Source of the DNA: Metridium senile | Taxonomy: Eukaryota > Cnidaria > Anthozoa > Actiniaria > Metridiidae | DNA length: 64,000 bases | Reading direction: 5' to 3' | Assembly: GCA_949775045.1 (NCBI GenBank) | Contig: OX459104.1 | Span: 2,525,929 to 2,589,928 of the forward strand | Shown here: piece by piece, positions 11,061-28,500 of the stretch | How the letters are laid out: each line of letters starts with the position of its first letter | How positions within the stretch are numbered: position 1 is the stretch's first letter | Made by a program: the position numbers and the translations under genes | Notes under the pieces: model-generated | Database searches by the model: none | The model's input: the letters and a program-made list of their open reading frames with translations, nothing else | Told to the model about the DNA's origin: nothing

Positions 11061-12011
11061 ATGAGATCTTATTTTCTTTAATGAATTAACTACACTTTTT
11101 AGATGAGTATTGGACAATTGCTGATCACCTGCTAATGCATAATAAATTAATTATTCTCCTCAGGCTCGGTAAATATAGCTGGACAATAATCTTGACTTTG
11201 TCTCGGTTATTATTCCTCAATATTCACCTCGCCTTTGGTGAATAATATTAATGAATAAATCTAAACTTTTTTTAATTGATGATTTTGATTTTTGCACATT
11301 TTTGTATAGTATATACTTTTATTGTAAACCCTGTTATTGTAAACCCTATATTATTTGCATTAAATCAATCCTCACCTCGATTTATTACAGCTTTTCGTGA
11401 CTGTTCTTTATCTAAAATAAATAGTCATCATCATTACTAACGTAACACCATCACTATTTCCATCATCATCACTAACATTAATTTCAATTACATCCTATTT
11501 ATCGTCATCATAAACAACATCTTCATATAATTACCATGATCATAATCTTAAAAAACTCATTAATATTTCATGACCATTTTGCCCAATACGATGCTCCTCT
11601 CTGGTCACGAGGAAAGCATTGTATACCGCATAATCATAAAAGAACAATGGAATGAAATGAACATGAAGCATTATATAATGTTTCTTTTGTTTCATCGATA
11701 TTGGACAAAATGGTCATGAATTACTAATGAGATTTTTAAGTCATTCAAAAAACACGAAGCATGTGTTTTATCAGGTATAAAATCCCTTGGGCGTCGCCCT
11801 CGGGATGTTGTCAAACACTGCTGCTCGTTTTTTTAAAATAGTACATAATCTATTCATAATTTAAATCAACATTTGGTGGATACCAACAAATTCAATTCAA
11901 AAGCTGATTCTTACTTACCTTTCAATTTCTTGTCACTACTACGTGTAGTTCTATTTAAAAAATATTGCGATCGTGGAGCTGAAAAAAAAAGAAAACAATT
12001 TGATGGTGAAC
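11061..12011. other. Intergenic, no gene seen
   Basis: AT-rich, with scattered ATC triplets at 11420-11560. An inverted pair around 11570-11720 (TTTCATGACCATTTTGCCCAA against ATTGGACAAAATGGTCATG, shortened here) suggests another decayed MITE. Confidence 0.4.
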
Positions 12012-12032
12012 ATGATGACAATGATGAATATG

Positions 12033-12098
<66 letters not shown>

Positions 12099-12119
12099 AA
12101 TATTTTGATGATGATGACC

Positions 12120-12172
<53 letters not shown>

Positions 12173-12173
12173 A

Positions 12174-12211
<38 letters not shown>

Positions 12212-12296
12212 AATGATGATGATGATGATGAATATTTTGATGATGATGATAATGATGATGATGATGATGATGATAATGATGATGATAATGATGATG

Positions 12297-12349
<53 letters not shown>

Positions 12350-12359
12350 GATGATGATA

Positions 12360-12394
<35 letters not shown>

Positions 12395-12418
12395 TATGTT
12401 GTTGATGATGATGATGAT

Positions 12419-12473
<55 letters not shown>

Positions 12474-12545
12474 GATAATGATGATGATGATGATGAATAT
12501 TTTGATGATGATGATGATGATGATAATGATGATGATAATGAGATG
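12012..12545. repeat. Large (GAT)n array
   Basis: About 530 bp of GAT triplets with AATATTTTGATGATG and GGT interruptions. All six frames are open because of the triplet unit, giving false poly-His, poly-Asp, poly-Met and poly-Ile frames. Confidence 0.95.
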
Positions 12546-12683
12546 AGATCGCTGTGTTATTACTGAACTATTACGACATATCAGAATGATAACGCGTGAT
12601 TCCTCGGTATGACATGTTATATACTGAGCAGCCAACCTCTTGGTAAGGTGCATATGAAACAATGATGATGATGATATTCGTAC

Positions 12684-17636
<4,953 letters not shown>

Positions 17637-17789
17637 TTGGACCAATTATAGATCCCTGCGGAACAGCATAGTATATTTTAGTGATCAATGCATAATGAAT
17701 GAGACGTCAGGTATTCGAATTATTTTGTCGGTAAGAAAAAAGTACGTATAAAAAGTTAGTAATTTTAAAATCTTTTTAAACAAATATGT

Positions 17790-17959
17790 TATTTCAATCA
17801 ATCCATCAATCCATCAATTCACCAATCCATCAGTCAGACAGCCGGTTAGTCAGTCAGTCAATCAACCATACAACTAGTACTGATCAACCAATAAATTAAT
17901 CAACCAATCAATTAATCAACCAACCTATCAAAACCAAGCAATTAATCAACCAATCAATT

Positions 17960-17997
<38 letters not shown>

Positions 17998-18044
17998 CCA
18001 ATCAATTAATCAACCAACCTATCAAAACCAAGCAATTAATCAAC

Positions 18045-18139
<95 letters not shown>

Positions 18140-18186
18140 CCAATCAATGAATCAACCAACCTATCAAAACCAAGCAATTAATCAAC

Positions 18187-18226
<40 letters not shown>

Positions 18227-18265
18227 TAATCAACCACTCACTTATTCATTTTAAAATCATACAAT
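17790..18265. repeat. (AATC)n array with higher-order units
   Basis: AATC tetramers are interrupted by a recurring longer block (CAACCTATCAAAACCAAGCA) near 17920, 18018 and 18156. Short tetramer units therefore sit inside longer tandem units. Lies upstream of gene D. Confidence 0.9.
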
Positions 18266-18929
18266 CAATCAATTATTCCATCAATTAAACTATCACAACG
18301 TATTAATAAAAGGGCGGTACTCGATTTAAGTAAAAGATTGGAGGTAATAATATTCGTAATTATGAAATTATAACATTTCTAAATTCTGCTTCATGTTTTT
18401 GACTTAATAAACAAAATAGAAATTTTATCTGTTTAAAGATTCTTAATAATTCCTGAATTATCTCTCGAATATCTTTTTCATGTTATGCACTTTAACTCAA
18501 TCAATTGAAAGGAATAATTTTCTTTGTTTATAATTTCAGTAACGTTGACTTACTGTTATTTAAACCGCCAAAACAATAACTACAATGTACATCTATTACT
18601 AAAAACTACGCATGCGTAGCGAACACCAGTTACTGCATTCTCTCAAATACAAATTTTCACAAAAACGCCTAATAATTTCAAATATAAAAAGATATATTTT
18701 GAATATATCGAATCATGGAAGACTGAACGGTAAATCTGTGTTATACACAAGCGTAAATGATCGTGAACAGGAAATATAGAATTATATTATATAATTTGCT
18801 TTTGTGGTACTTCCTCTACATTACCTTATGTAGGTGACTTTTGATGAAACTTGTAAGCCCCAAATACTTCGAGGAGCTATTAAAGCTAGAAAGAAAGGAA
18901 TATTTGTAATTTAGAGTCCATTTTAGATA
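18266..18929. other. Intergenic, no feature seen
   Basis: AT-rich sequence without open frames of note, recognised repeats or promoter-like structure. Confidence 0.5.
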
Positions 18930-20100
18930 GTTTTTCTTTTCCTTAACAAAAGGATCAAGACATGACCGTAGATGAAAGTGTAGTGTTTATTACGTCACTG
19001 AACCACATGCCAACCACCAGTTCCTCGCGTCAAGAACCAGAATAGGGTAAAAACAAGACATGACATTTTGCACTAGAAAATAAATTTTATTTTACAGGCA
19101 CGTACGTTTTATTAACTTGTATTGATTTTATTCAAAACCAAGCTATTGGGCTACTAGCCCATCATCAGAGTAAACAATGTGAATATTGTTTTCGTTATAA
19201 CTAGTTCGTTACGCATATATAAAGACGCGTCTGTAAAAATGAATATCAACACAATCTACAAACATCTACTAAGTTTATATTATCGATTGTTTTCAAGAAT
19301 CTAGCAAATACTTAGAGGAAATTGATGAGAGGGTATTTTTATAATACACGAAAACGCTAAAACATAATATTCGTTACGCATATGTAAAGACGCATCTGTT
19401 AAAATGAATATAAACACTATTTACAAACATCTACTGCGGGAAAATAAATGTTTATATGAGTTAATATCATGATTATTTTCAAGAATCTAACAAAAAACTT
19501 AGAGGAAATTGATGAGAGGGTGTTTTTACAAAACACGAAAACGCTAAAAATATAATTAGCGAAGCATTCTCAATACCCCTAGCGTCATTGACCAAAATAG
19601 AGGTATAGAAAGACGTGACACTTTAAGGGCAAAAATATATTTTTATATATAATTATATTAATCTAACAAAAACGTGATGCAAACAGATAAGGAGTTTTTT
19701 TATAATACATAAAAAAATGCCAAAAGATAGATAAAATAAGTGAAGCATGCTTCTCGCGTCAAAGACCAGAATAGAGGTATGGAAGGGCGGGAATGTTTGC
19801 ACAGAAAACCAATGTTTATATTATCAATATAATAATGAAAATTCTATCTACACGTTTGAAAAAAGTATCAGAGATTTTGATATAAATTTACTGAATTATG
19901 CTATCAAAAGACGTTAGTTTACTAGTGAACTGTTTTAAAGTTTCTAGCGTCAATTACCATAATAGGGTGGGTTTGTTTGAGTACCTGGTCCAGAATTGCA
20001 ATGTTTTGTTTTTGCAGCGTTTCTCAATATTATACGAGTTAAGCATATCGAATGCCAATCTTATTTTCTGCCAATTAAGTGGATATTTTATTTAAAGGAG
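18930..20100. repeat. Degenerate tandem array (~170-200-bp units)
   Basis: GCGTCAxxxACCAxAATAG recurs near 19028, 19582, 19756 and 19944. CGTTACGCATATxTAAAGACGC recurs at 19208 and 19373 (here cut to its core), with the shared body AAACTTAGAGGAAATTGATG. Copies are diverged. Non-coding. Confidence 0.7.
19142..19168 (-). other. CTGATGA-hairpin module, degenerate
   Basis: The reverse complement reads CTGATGA, T, then GGGCTAGTAGCCC (a five-pair stem), then AATAGC where related modules have GAAAGC. It is the same layout as at 15722 and 47491. Confidence 0.4.
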
Positions 20101-20960
20101 AGTACTGCACTAGTGTACACGAATTATAAACTATATTAATTGCATTATAATTTTAATGGAATAATTATATAATATATAATAATAATAATATCATTATTAT
20201 TAATTGAATTATGTAATTGGAATCAAAGATTTAAAAACAACTAATTTTTAGATATATTCATCATTTATAACATTGTTATTACCATATCATATCATGGCAA
20301 AACATTATGTAGTTTTATATTTATATATAATATAATTCAAAACATTGTAATTGTTTTTATTGTCATAATGATTACTGTTATGATGTTCCAGCTTTTTTTT
20401 TCGTCTTTTTTCCCCTTTGTTTTTGTATGGAATTCAAATGTGTTTCTTTTGTGAACTCCGGTAAAAATATATTGATCGTTCCTCTAAACAGTCCCTACTT
20501 TTATGCAAAAACTCCTAATAAACGAGTCATATCCCTCTTCATTCTCTATATATATCGGCAAATACTTCATGTATTTAATTATTGAGAAAGAATTAAATAA
20601 ATTTCCTACTAAAGTTTCGCTTGAAGGTGGCCATGGCCGAGTCAGACTCGAGTCACAACATTGAATTCAATTGCAAACTTTTGACCTTTTACAACGCAAA
20701 AAAAAAACTTAACCAAAAATTAAAATATCTTCGATGCAGAATTATGCGCTTAGGGTGACTATAAAATACAACCTTTTTGAGGTATAAACAATACATTTTG
20801 ATAACTCTTTATCCAGAATATTGATTGAGTTCAGATCGAATTGAGTTAGCTAGCCGTGCAAAATTTCACAAATTCGCAATCTTTTTCTACCAAAAATGTC
20901 GCAAAAAATGTTCATTATCGATTTAGAATTAAAGTTCTTAAGTAATATTATAAATTTCTT
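20101..20960. other. Intergenic, no gene seen
   Basis: AT-rich. A minus-strand donor-like GTAAGAAAT lies at its right end (20952-20960). Confidence 0.4.
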
Positions 20961-21135
20961 ACCTTTGACGGCAAAACTACATGGTTTTTGGCTGCATTTT
21001 GTTGTCTTTAACCTTCCATGACTAAAAGTGAAATGCTGTGAATGAGTGCTAGCTGCACGCGCGTGTCAGTGTTTTCCACCAAAAAGCCCGCCATTTTCAT
21101 AAGCCAATCAAAAAGCGGCGAGCTGACAAGCTCAT
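20961..21135 (-). promoter_or_regulatory. Promoter-like patch with possible non-coding first exon
   Basis: On the minus strand an ATTGG (inverted CCAAT) is followed by AAAATGGCGGG (YY1-like start context) in a locally CpG-richer stretch. About 110 bases on, a GTCAAAG|GTAAGAAAT donor follows. It could be a 5' non-coding exon of gene D. It could also be chance. Confidence 0.25.
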
Positions 21136-21882
21136 TCTTTGGCAAGATTTTTACATCAACAGAAGCTCCAGTATTTCTGCTTGTATTTTTATCGTTTTGG
21201 CTAATCCCTCAATTCGTTTTTTCCGAAATTGAAGTTACCTTTCAAAGAGTAAGTATTGCTTTCTTACATTTTTTCAAATATAATACGTTAATTTAAGTCA
21301 ATGGAAATGGTATTAAAATGACACACTTTTCACAGGATTTATTCGCTCTTGCTTACTCAGAGTCAACGTGTGAGCTTTCTACGTAAGTAAGTATACAAAA
21401 AGACACAATAACAATCAACAATCTTTGAAAATAACTATTTATTGTTTATTATCATCAATATAACACAGTAAATTTTTGTACATAAATGGACGTCAAACAG
21501 TTTACAAACTATGAAAAAGGAAAAATGATGAAAAATGTGAATTCTTTCACGATCCAAAACTGAATCTTCGTCAATATTCATATGATAATTGTGCACTCTT
21601 TGTTTATATATAGCTCTCTAATATAGAGATGTTGCTAAATTAGACTTTGTAAAGCACTGGTCACTTCAATATTTTTTTTGGTAAAGTATCATGAAGATAT
21701 ATTATATCCAAATTTAGGAAAGCTCCTTATAAAGTTGAAAGGAATTCCTTTTTCATTGTACGTTTTCTTTTATTTGTTTGTTTGTGTGTTTGTTTTTCTA
21801 TTTTGATTTTTTGGTCTATTTTAATTGGCAGAGTTTGTGCAAAACAATTTGAAATAATCTTGAAAATAGATTCAACATATTA

Positions 21883-22027
21883 TAGAGTACAAACACTAAA
21901 AGTGTGCAACATAATTACCACTAAATACTGCTAAATTATGCTAATTCTATTGTTCTCTATTGTTTAATCAACACTATTTAGTGGTAAATAGTACAAAGTA
22001 TTGCACACTTTTAGTTTTTGTACTCTA
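21883..22027. mobile_element. TA-flanked MITE
   Basis: TAGAGTACAAACACTAAAAG and its reverse complement (CTTTTAGTTTTTGTACTCTA) bound 145 bp. Arms continue with GTGTGCAA and ACCACTAAATA. Confidence 0.75.
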
Positions 22028-22095
22028 CACGACCAGTTGAGCAAAATATATTATGATGATTTATAAATTATCATCATAGCATAATAATTTTGCTA

Positions 22096-22202
<107 letters not shown>

Positions 22203-22282
22203 TTTACTATTAGTATTCATTATTTTCATTCATCCTTGTTGCTAAGGGAAGGCGTTGCTATGTAGCTTACTAACCCCTTAAC

Positions 22283-24325
22283 TTATCTCAAATTCCGCAC
22301 AATATCTTTATAAATAATTTCTGCCATACGATCGTAGCCTTGAGGTCTCATATGAAGTCCAGCCTCCCAGAAAAACATTCTTTTCTCCGTTTCCATGGCG
22401 TATCTAGGCAACAGCCATGCCAAGTCGCTCAATACAGCTGCACTGGTTTCCATGGCGTAATGCCTCAGCCTTTCGTTGACATATAGTCTTTCTTTATGTA
22501 CTCGTTTACAATCAGGTTTAGTAGTTTGTTCACAATCTATTTCAGGAATTGTAACTACAACTGTGTTAAAGCCATATTTGTGTGCTGTTTGGTGGGCCAT
22601 GATGACGTCATGAACCACTCGGTCCCAGTTCTTCTCGGTGGCAGGTCGTTTGTCGTGGACGATATCGTTAGTACCAGCAAGAATGACGATCCACTTATAC
22701 CACGAAGGTGCTGAAAGAACACAATAAATCATGTTATCAATGTTGTTATTCATATGCAATTTTCATAAAATGCCATAGACCAAATCGGCTAACGCGTTGC
22801 TATGTATGTTTCCACCCAATTCAAATCTTTTGGGAATAAGATTCTTTTGTCTTATATATTTAGACATCACGTGGAAAATGTTTGGAACAAAAGTTCCCAG
22901 TGGTTTTGAATTGGGTGGAAACGTACATAGCAACGCATTAGCCGACTTGGTCTAGATATTGTCAATATAATCTGTATTAATAATCTTTATTAATTATATA
23001 GCGCAAATATCTATGCAAATTTAGTTTTGATAGACATCATAATCATCGTAGTTCAATATCTTTATTGATAACATTATAGCTGGTCATCAATATTATTATG
23101 ATTATTAGTTATCATCATCATTATAATCATCACCGGGTACCAATCATTTCATCATATTAAATTTATGTCATATTCCTTGGCATTCGATTCGGATTCCTGT
23201 TGAAATCGTCATTTCATTATTGCCATTGTTTTCATTATATTTTATCATTATCAATATCGCTATCATCGATCATTATTATCATCCCAATCATTGTCTTCAT
23301 AATCTTTACCATAATCATTATCATCATCACAAAGTTATGAATTTATTAACCGTATCACAAATTCCTCAGAATCATCATCACCACCATCATCATCTTCATA
23401 AAAATATATATTTATTTTTCTCCATTTTCATACCCGTCAATTAAGGACATTCCGTAGTAATAGATTTTGACATAACTTTTTATTGAAACTTTGTACAGTT
23501 ATACTTTAAGACATGGGCATTTCAAAAATGAAATTAAAAAGGGGGATCACCGTGTTGGTTTTGGCACTAGATCACGTCAAAGTTACTCATTTTGACGGCG
23601 CGCGAGAGTAATATTTCGATGTATAAAATGAGAAGAAAAGGCGATTAATGGCACTCTTTTTTGATATTAGTATTGAAATATTAGGTTTAATTACATCTTA
23701 GCATCCCAAGTCTTCATTCACACACAATACTTGGATAGTAAAGTGGACTTGTTAAAAGAAAATAGCGATAATGCAATACACGAGCGTATTGATCGCGAAC
23801 ACCTGGATGACAGAATATTACCACAATTCTGAAATATCTCGAAATCTGGACATAAATATTTATTGAAACTCGGATATGTGTTTGCAAACCTGTATACCAT
23901 TAGTTTAACACCATAAAAAAGAAAGGTCACCGTATTCGTTTTGGCGCTATGGCACTTTGAATGTACGAATTGTGATCTTTTAGTAATACCGACATAGCGC
24001 GCGCAAGGTGCGCGAGCTGTAGCGCGCGCTCTAGCTGGTCAAAATTGTGCGCAGTAGAGCGTGCGCAATGCAAAACTACGGAATGTCCTTAAATTATCTC
24101 TTTGTCTCAAATAATTACCTGTTTTTAAGAATTTGTCCAGACGTTTATTCATATTAGTTGCAAGCTCCTTATCCTTCCCTTGATTATCGACAAGAAAGCA
24201 TTTATGTGAATCGGTGTTAAGGAGATATTCTAATTTCTCTGTATAGGGGTGATGCTCTTTTCCTCCTCCATAGTAACCACGAGTCAAACTGTCTCCAAAG
24301 GCGAGAATACGAACAGCTTCCATTC
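22283..24325 (-). CDS. SGNH/GDSL-type hydrolase (2 exons; separate gene or 3' end of gene B)
   Basis: Exons 24119-24325 and 22283-22710, phase-1 intron, stop at 22283. Block I is ILAFGDSLTRGYYGGG with the nucleophile Ser; block III is VILAGTNDIVH (Asn of the oxyanion hole); the C-terminal block is WEAGLHMRPQGYDRMAE, which keeps the catalytic His but has Ala where the family has Asp (DxxH). Such enzymes hydrolyse esters, lipids or acetyl groups on sugars; the missing Asp makes activity uncertain. The total of about 210 residues is normal for a single-domain GDSL enzyme, so it could stand alone from the ATG two bases inside the first exon. It also joins the lectin exon perfectly in phase (phase 1, 858-bp intron), giving a 5667-residue fusion. 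A promoter-like patch lies in that intron. The intron holds two MITEs. Confidence 0.78.
22776..22954. mobile_element. TA-flanked MITE, complete copy 1
   Basis: Inverted ends are TAGACCAAATCGGCTAACGC and GCATTAGCCGACTTGGTCTA, and arms extend to CCACCCAATTCAAA. 179 bp. The TA at each end is the likely duplicated target, as in Tc1/mariner MITEs. It lies in the GDSL intron. Other copies are at 57748 and, halved, 17365. Confidence 0.85.
23441..24092. mobile_element. TTAA-flanked (piggyBac-like) MITE
   Basis: TTAAGGACATTCCGTAGT at the left and ACTACGGAATGTCCTTAA at the right, 652 bp. It carries two internal copies of a TCACCGT(G/A)TTxGTTTTGGC phrase and a short GC-rich patch. It ends 26 bp from the GDSL first-exon donor. 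Confidence 0.8.
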
Positions 24326-24559
24326 CTGATGAAAAAAGATGAATCAGGTAAGAAATTTTAACATTACCACAGTGGGACCTCTTTGTATAGATCCTCAAAA
24401 ACCGGAATTTTATCTAAACTGGACATGATTTTTCCGAAAGCTATCAATAAAAATCTCAATAATCCGGAAACCCCGGCGAACCCTTGCATTGTTCAGCATT
24501 GTCCAGTATAGTGGGGTTTCACTGTATTGATTATTGTAATGCAATGTAAAGTAACATAT

Positions 24560-24695
24560 ATTTTGCACATTATGAAACGTCAGTAAAGTTAATTTAACAT
24601 TTTTTTACGGTGTTACAAATTTCATTCTATTACCTACGTTTATATCAAACATCGACGCAGCCTATACTAGTTTACTAGCAAGTTTCCATATATAT
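24560..24695. repeat. GACGTTTCGA-family repeat fragment
   Basis: AACGTCAGTAAAGTTAA, ACGGTGTTACAAATTTCATT and CGACGCAGCCTATACTAG match the family at 2755 and 15290. Confidence 0.7.
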
Positions 24696-25034
24696 ATTTT
24701 GTATCATTATCAGAAAGAAAAATTCCACCGACACATTAATTTTAGAATACAATACAATATCTTTATTAAAGGAGGGAGACGCAATAGCCATTTACAGTTT
24801 TTTAACTTCCAGATGATCTCGCTTCGAAACGCGCAAAGGGTTGTTTGTCAAAACGAACAGTTCCAAAATAGCGCCTAGAGACAGCAATGTTTGCGGTTAC
24901 TTTTGGGCATTTGCGTTTTGTTTTTATTCTTTTTTAGTGCTGATAGAGTGCAGAGATCTTTTTTTGTACAATTTACATATAATGTTTTTAATGTAAAGTT
25001 ATGTTAAGGACGTATTTATAGAGGGTTAACACAG

Positions 25035-25135
25035 GAAACAACTCTCCGAACGACGCCATCTTGGAACTGTTTGCGATGCAGCAAAAATGCTTCTGATTGG
25101 CTTATACTAACCGGAAGTGCGCGCGCGAAATCACC
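25035..25135 (-). promoter_or_regulatory. Promoter-like patch between lectin and GDSL exons
   Basis: On the minus strand, in order: GCGCGCGCACTTCCGG (ETS-type), GCCAATCAGA (CCAAT box), then AAGATGGCGTCG (YY1-type start element) within 90 bp. It is CpG-rich against an AT-rich background. This grouping is common in TATA-less animal promoters. If real, it would start a separate GDSL transcript. Confidence 0.4.
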
Positions 25136-25183
25136 TGGTTACGACCCTCAAATAGATAGATACAAAGAACGCTCCCAACTTAC

Positions 25184-25576
25184 CTCGTTTGATTTCACAA
25201 ATGTAAGGCATTTGCTTGCTACATTTCGTAGACCTCACATGTCCTTTATAAAACGTCCCGCAGTTGATAGCATGGTGCATACGACCATACAAATCATTAT
25301 AGCTTGAATCCAAGTTAAATTCATTATCATCTATCCATCGCCACGCGTGTTGCTTTCTATGGAGGCCAATATGGAATTCCTTATTGAGAAGCCCACGATC
25401 TTTCAGGTGACTCTTAAGGAACCCTAGTTGTTCCTCTGTCTTAGGCATGGCCAGTATGGCATTGTGTGCGGCGCACTTTGGCGGGAATGCCTTCCAACTT
25501 TTCTCTGGTTTTTCGAAGATGCCGTAGCAGAATTCTACATGTGCAATCCATCCTTTTGGACACTTTTCTTGGAAGT
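25184..25576 (-). CDS. C-type lectin-like domain exon of gene B
   Basis: This one phase-1/phase-1 exon of 131 codons holds a whole C-type lectin-like domain. Six cysteines sit in the long-form pattern: KCPKGW, FCYGIF, KCAAHNA, NCGTF, KCSKQ, YICE. The family landmarks are visible: SWKAF..C, ILAMPKTEEQLGFL, FHIGLHRK, WRWIDD and MPYICE. The usual Ca2+/sugar motifs (EPN or QPD, and WND before the fifth Cys) are absent; the WND position reads VRS. Carbohydrate binding is therefore doubtful, and a protein ligand is equally possible. The acceptor at 25577 has a good pyrimidine tract (ctattttccag). Confidence 0.88.
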
Positions 25577-28500
25577 CTGGAAAATAGTAGCAGTATACTT
25601 GTTATCAAGCAAGTGGTCAGGCCAAACAGATAAACAGTGCTCAATCACTCTCTCAGGGTAATAAGCAACGTAAATAACGAACTTTTCAATTCGGCCATTC
25701 GAATATACACCTACTTGCAGTAAGGTTGTCATACAAACATATACATTTGTTATAAAGAAAATAGAACATTTGTGATTTAGTACGATAGGAATTGATTAAA
25801 AGACAAAAGAAGATCACTCAAGCTGAACTCTCTCTTTTGTCTTTTAATTAATTCCTTTCGCACTAAATCACAAATGTTCTATTTTCTTTGTGACAAATGT
25901 TCTATTTTGTATGACAACCTTACCGCAAGTAGGTGTACCAAAAATTTAGGCATTAATTCAAGATCTAAGTCTATGTCGTGAATTCCTTTGTATATTTCTA
26001 CAATTTGGATCGTTTGTTGCGCACTATCCTGCAGCTCATTACCTGTTTTTCCTATTGCAGTACACTTCCTCTCTGTATCCTTGTCAACAAAGCCAAACAA
26101 ACCTTTAAAAAAAGAATATTCATTTTCAAAGAGTTTTAAAGATATAAATGCAAGAGAATAGTGATGAGGTGAAATTGCTAGAACACACATCTATTTTACC
26201 TGTACGCTGTTTGTAATGACTATATGTTGGCCCAAGGGTTGATGACTTAGTGGGCCCAGCTTCATCAAGATCCATGGCATACTTTAAAGCAGAAGATACA
26301 GTTGGTGCTGATAACCATACATTTTCTCTTGTTTTACCTGGTATCGATTATAAAAAATCATTTAGCTTAGGGGGCTGTCATATATTAATTTATAGTGGGT
26401 TCGGCAATATTGGGGGGGGGGGGTGGTGCTCACCTTATTTTTGGAAGCTATATAGGGGGTTGTATGCAGTTTTATAGGGGTTTGGTAAAAACTTTGCCTT
26501 GGACGTAGTAGTGATTCAAAACAATGTATGTGGTTGGAAAAGAAGTGAGATAATATCTTGGTTATTTACAGTAAATATTAGTGTAGTATAGCATAGAAGA
26601 ACATAGAATAGCTGAAAAGAGTTTTGCACTGCATAAAAAAGCAAACAATGTTTCTATATTTGTTCTTTGGCTGCGTTACATGTCACGTAATCTTACCTGT
26701 TAAGCTCACAATTTTCTTCTCCAGTCCTTCATCAGTGCCTTCCAACATCTTTGCAAGCGGTGCAGCACCAAAATATGAAACACCGCCTTCCTTCTCTGGA
26801 TTGTCAAACGACTCCTGTAAATCACCAAGCGCTTTGTAATGTTCTTTATGTTCTTTGTTTAAAAACTTTTCTATGTTGCTCGTCACTTTAGCTTTCTTCT
26901 TGGCTTTAATCATTGCTAGTTTCTTCTTTAGGAGCGTCTTAAGATCAACAATCTTTTTGCCCGCGTCCGTTTTCTCGAATGATGACAAATCAGTTTCGTA
27001 ATTTGAGTTTTCGTTAGTAAATCGTCTGCTAGACTCTTCCTTAACTGGTTGGGTTTCTATACCATAAGGGTTCTTAGATATTGTCATATAGTTTCCATCC
27101 ATGGACAATCTAGGTAAATGTTGTTGGGTTTCCATTGGACTTTGGTATGTTCCAAGAGAATTTGAATAATCATCCACGTTATTTTCCACACCAGAAAAAG
27201 GCGGGAAATTTTCTGGCAGACCATTCATTATTTTCACTTTCATATGTGCTAAGTCGTCATTGTGAGGCAAAGTAACTTTTGCTTGATGTGGCTGAAGATA
27301 GAAGTTTTCCTTTGCATGCTTGTGTGATTTGAATGGTGTTTTGGGTTCTTTTTCTTTCTGATTCTGGAATTTTTCCAGGAATTGTTTGCCCCTGGTAGGA
27401 CTTACTTCATACGCTGGATACCACTGAGCGTTTTCAGGTACCAATGGATTGGAATATCCATCATTATAATTTTGTTCTTGATTATTTTTATGTTCCTGGA
27501 CAGGTTTTAGTTTATCAATATCCTTTATCATTTGCTTAATATTTGGTGCCTTTGTGTTGCTGCCCCTTAAGGATTTGGTGCCTCCGGTTTCTCTAAAGAA
27601 AATATGTTCGTCGCTGTTTTCGGCTAAGTCACCTTCCTGGAAAGCACCACCATTGTTGGTGTTCGCTTTTCCAGGTACTTTATCTTCCAAATTTTGGTTT
27701 GATGTTTCCTTCTTGACATAATTAGGTCCACTCTGTTGATTCTCGAAACTAGACAACAAATCATCTTGATTCTCTGATTGAGCTTCTTGAGTGTTTCCAT
27801 TTGGATCGAACATATCGTCATTAACGTAGTATTCAACTTTCTTAGGCTCCATTAGATTCTGGTTAGCTTTCCCAGACAATGGAACATTGCCACCGTATTG
27901 GTTATAAAGTTGTTTGTCTGGAACCCCTTTACGTCGTGATGCATAGAAATGCTCAACGTTGTCCAATTCTTTCAAAACATCTTCGATGTTGTCTTCACTG
28001 AGTTGCATTAGGTTCCTTATATCAAATGGATTCTTTGGTCTTGTTGGGAGTTGGCCCATGTGGTTGTACGATGCAAACTGAGAAGATTGCGTGACAGGGT
28101 TAGCACTTAGAGTAGGTGAGTACTGAGCTTCTAACTGACCCTTAGTTTGTATGGCTGATGGCTGGGCTTGCGTATTTTCACTTTGCTTTGGCCAATATTC
28201 TGTCCATTCTTGTCCATTCGCATTAACTTGATCGTTCATTTCTTTAGGACTATTTTCCTCTGCAGGTTTATAAGGATGTTCCTCTGGCGTCGCTTGCGTG
28301 TTGATTGACTGCGGAGCTTGATTCATTGCATTTTGACTTGATGCCTGTTGCGTGACAATCGGTTGTGATGCTGATTTCATGACAATTGGATTTGCAGCTG
28401 GTTGCGTGACAATTGGCTGCGCCATTTGTTGCGTTACAGGTTGAGGGCTGCACGCAGCTGGAAGTGCTACATCCTGAACAGGGGTGCAATCTACACCATT

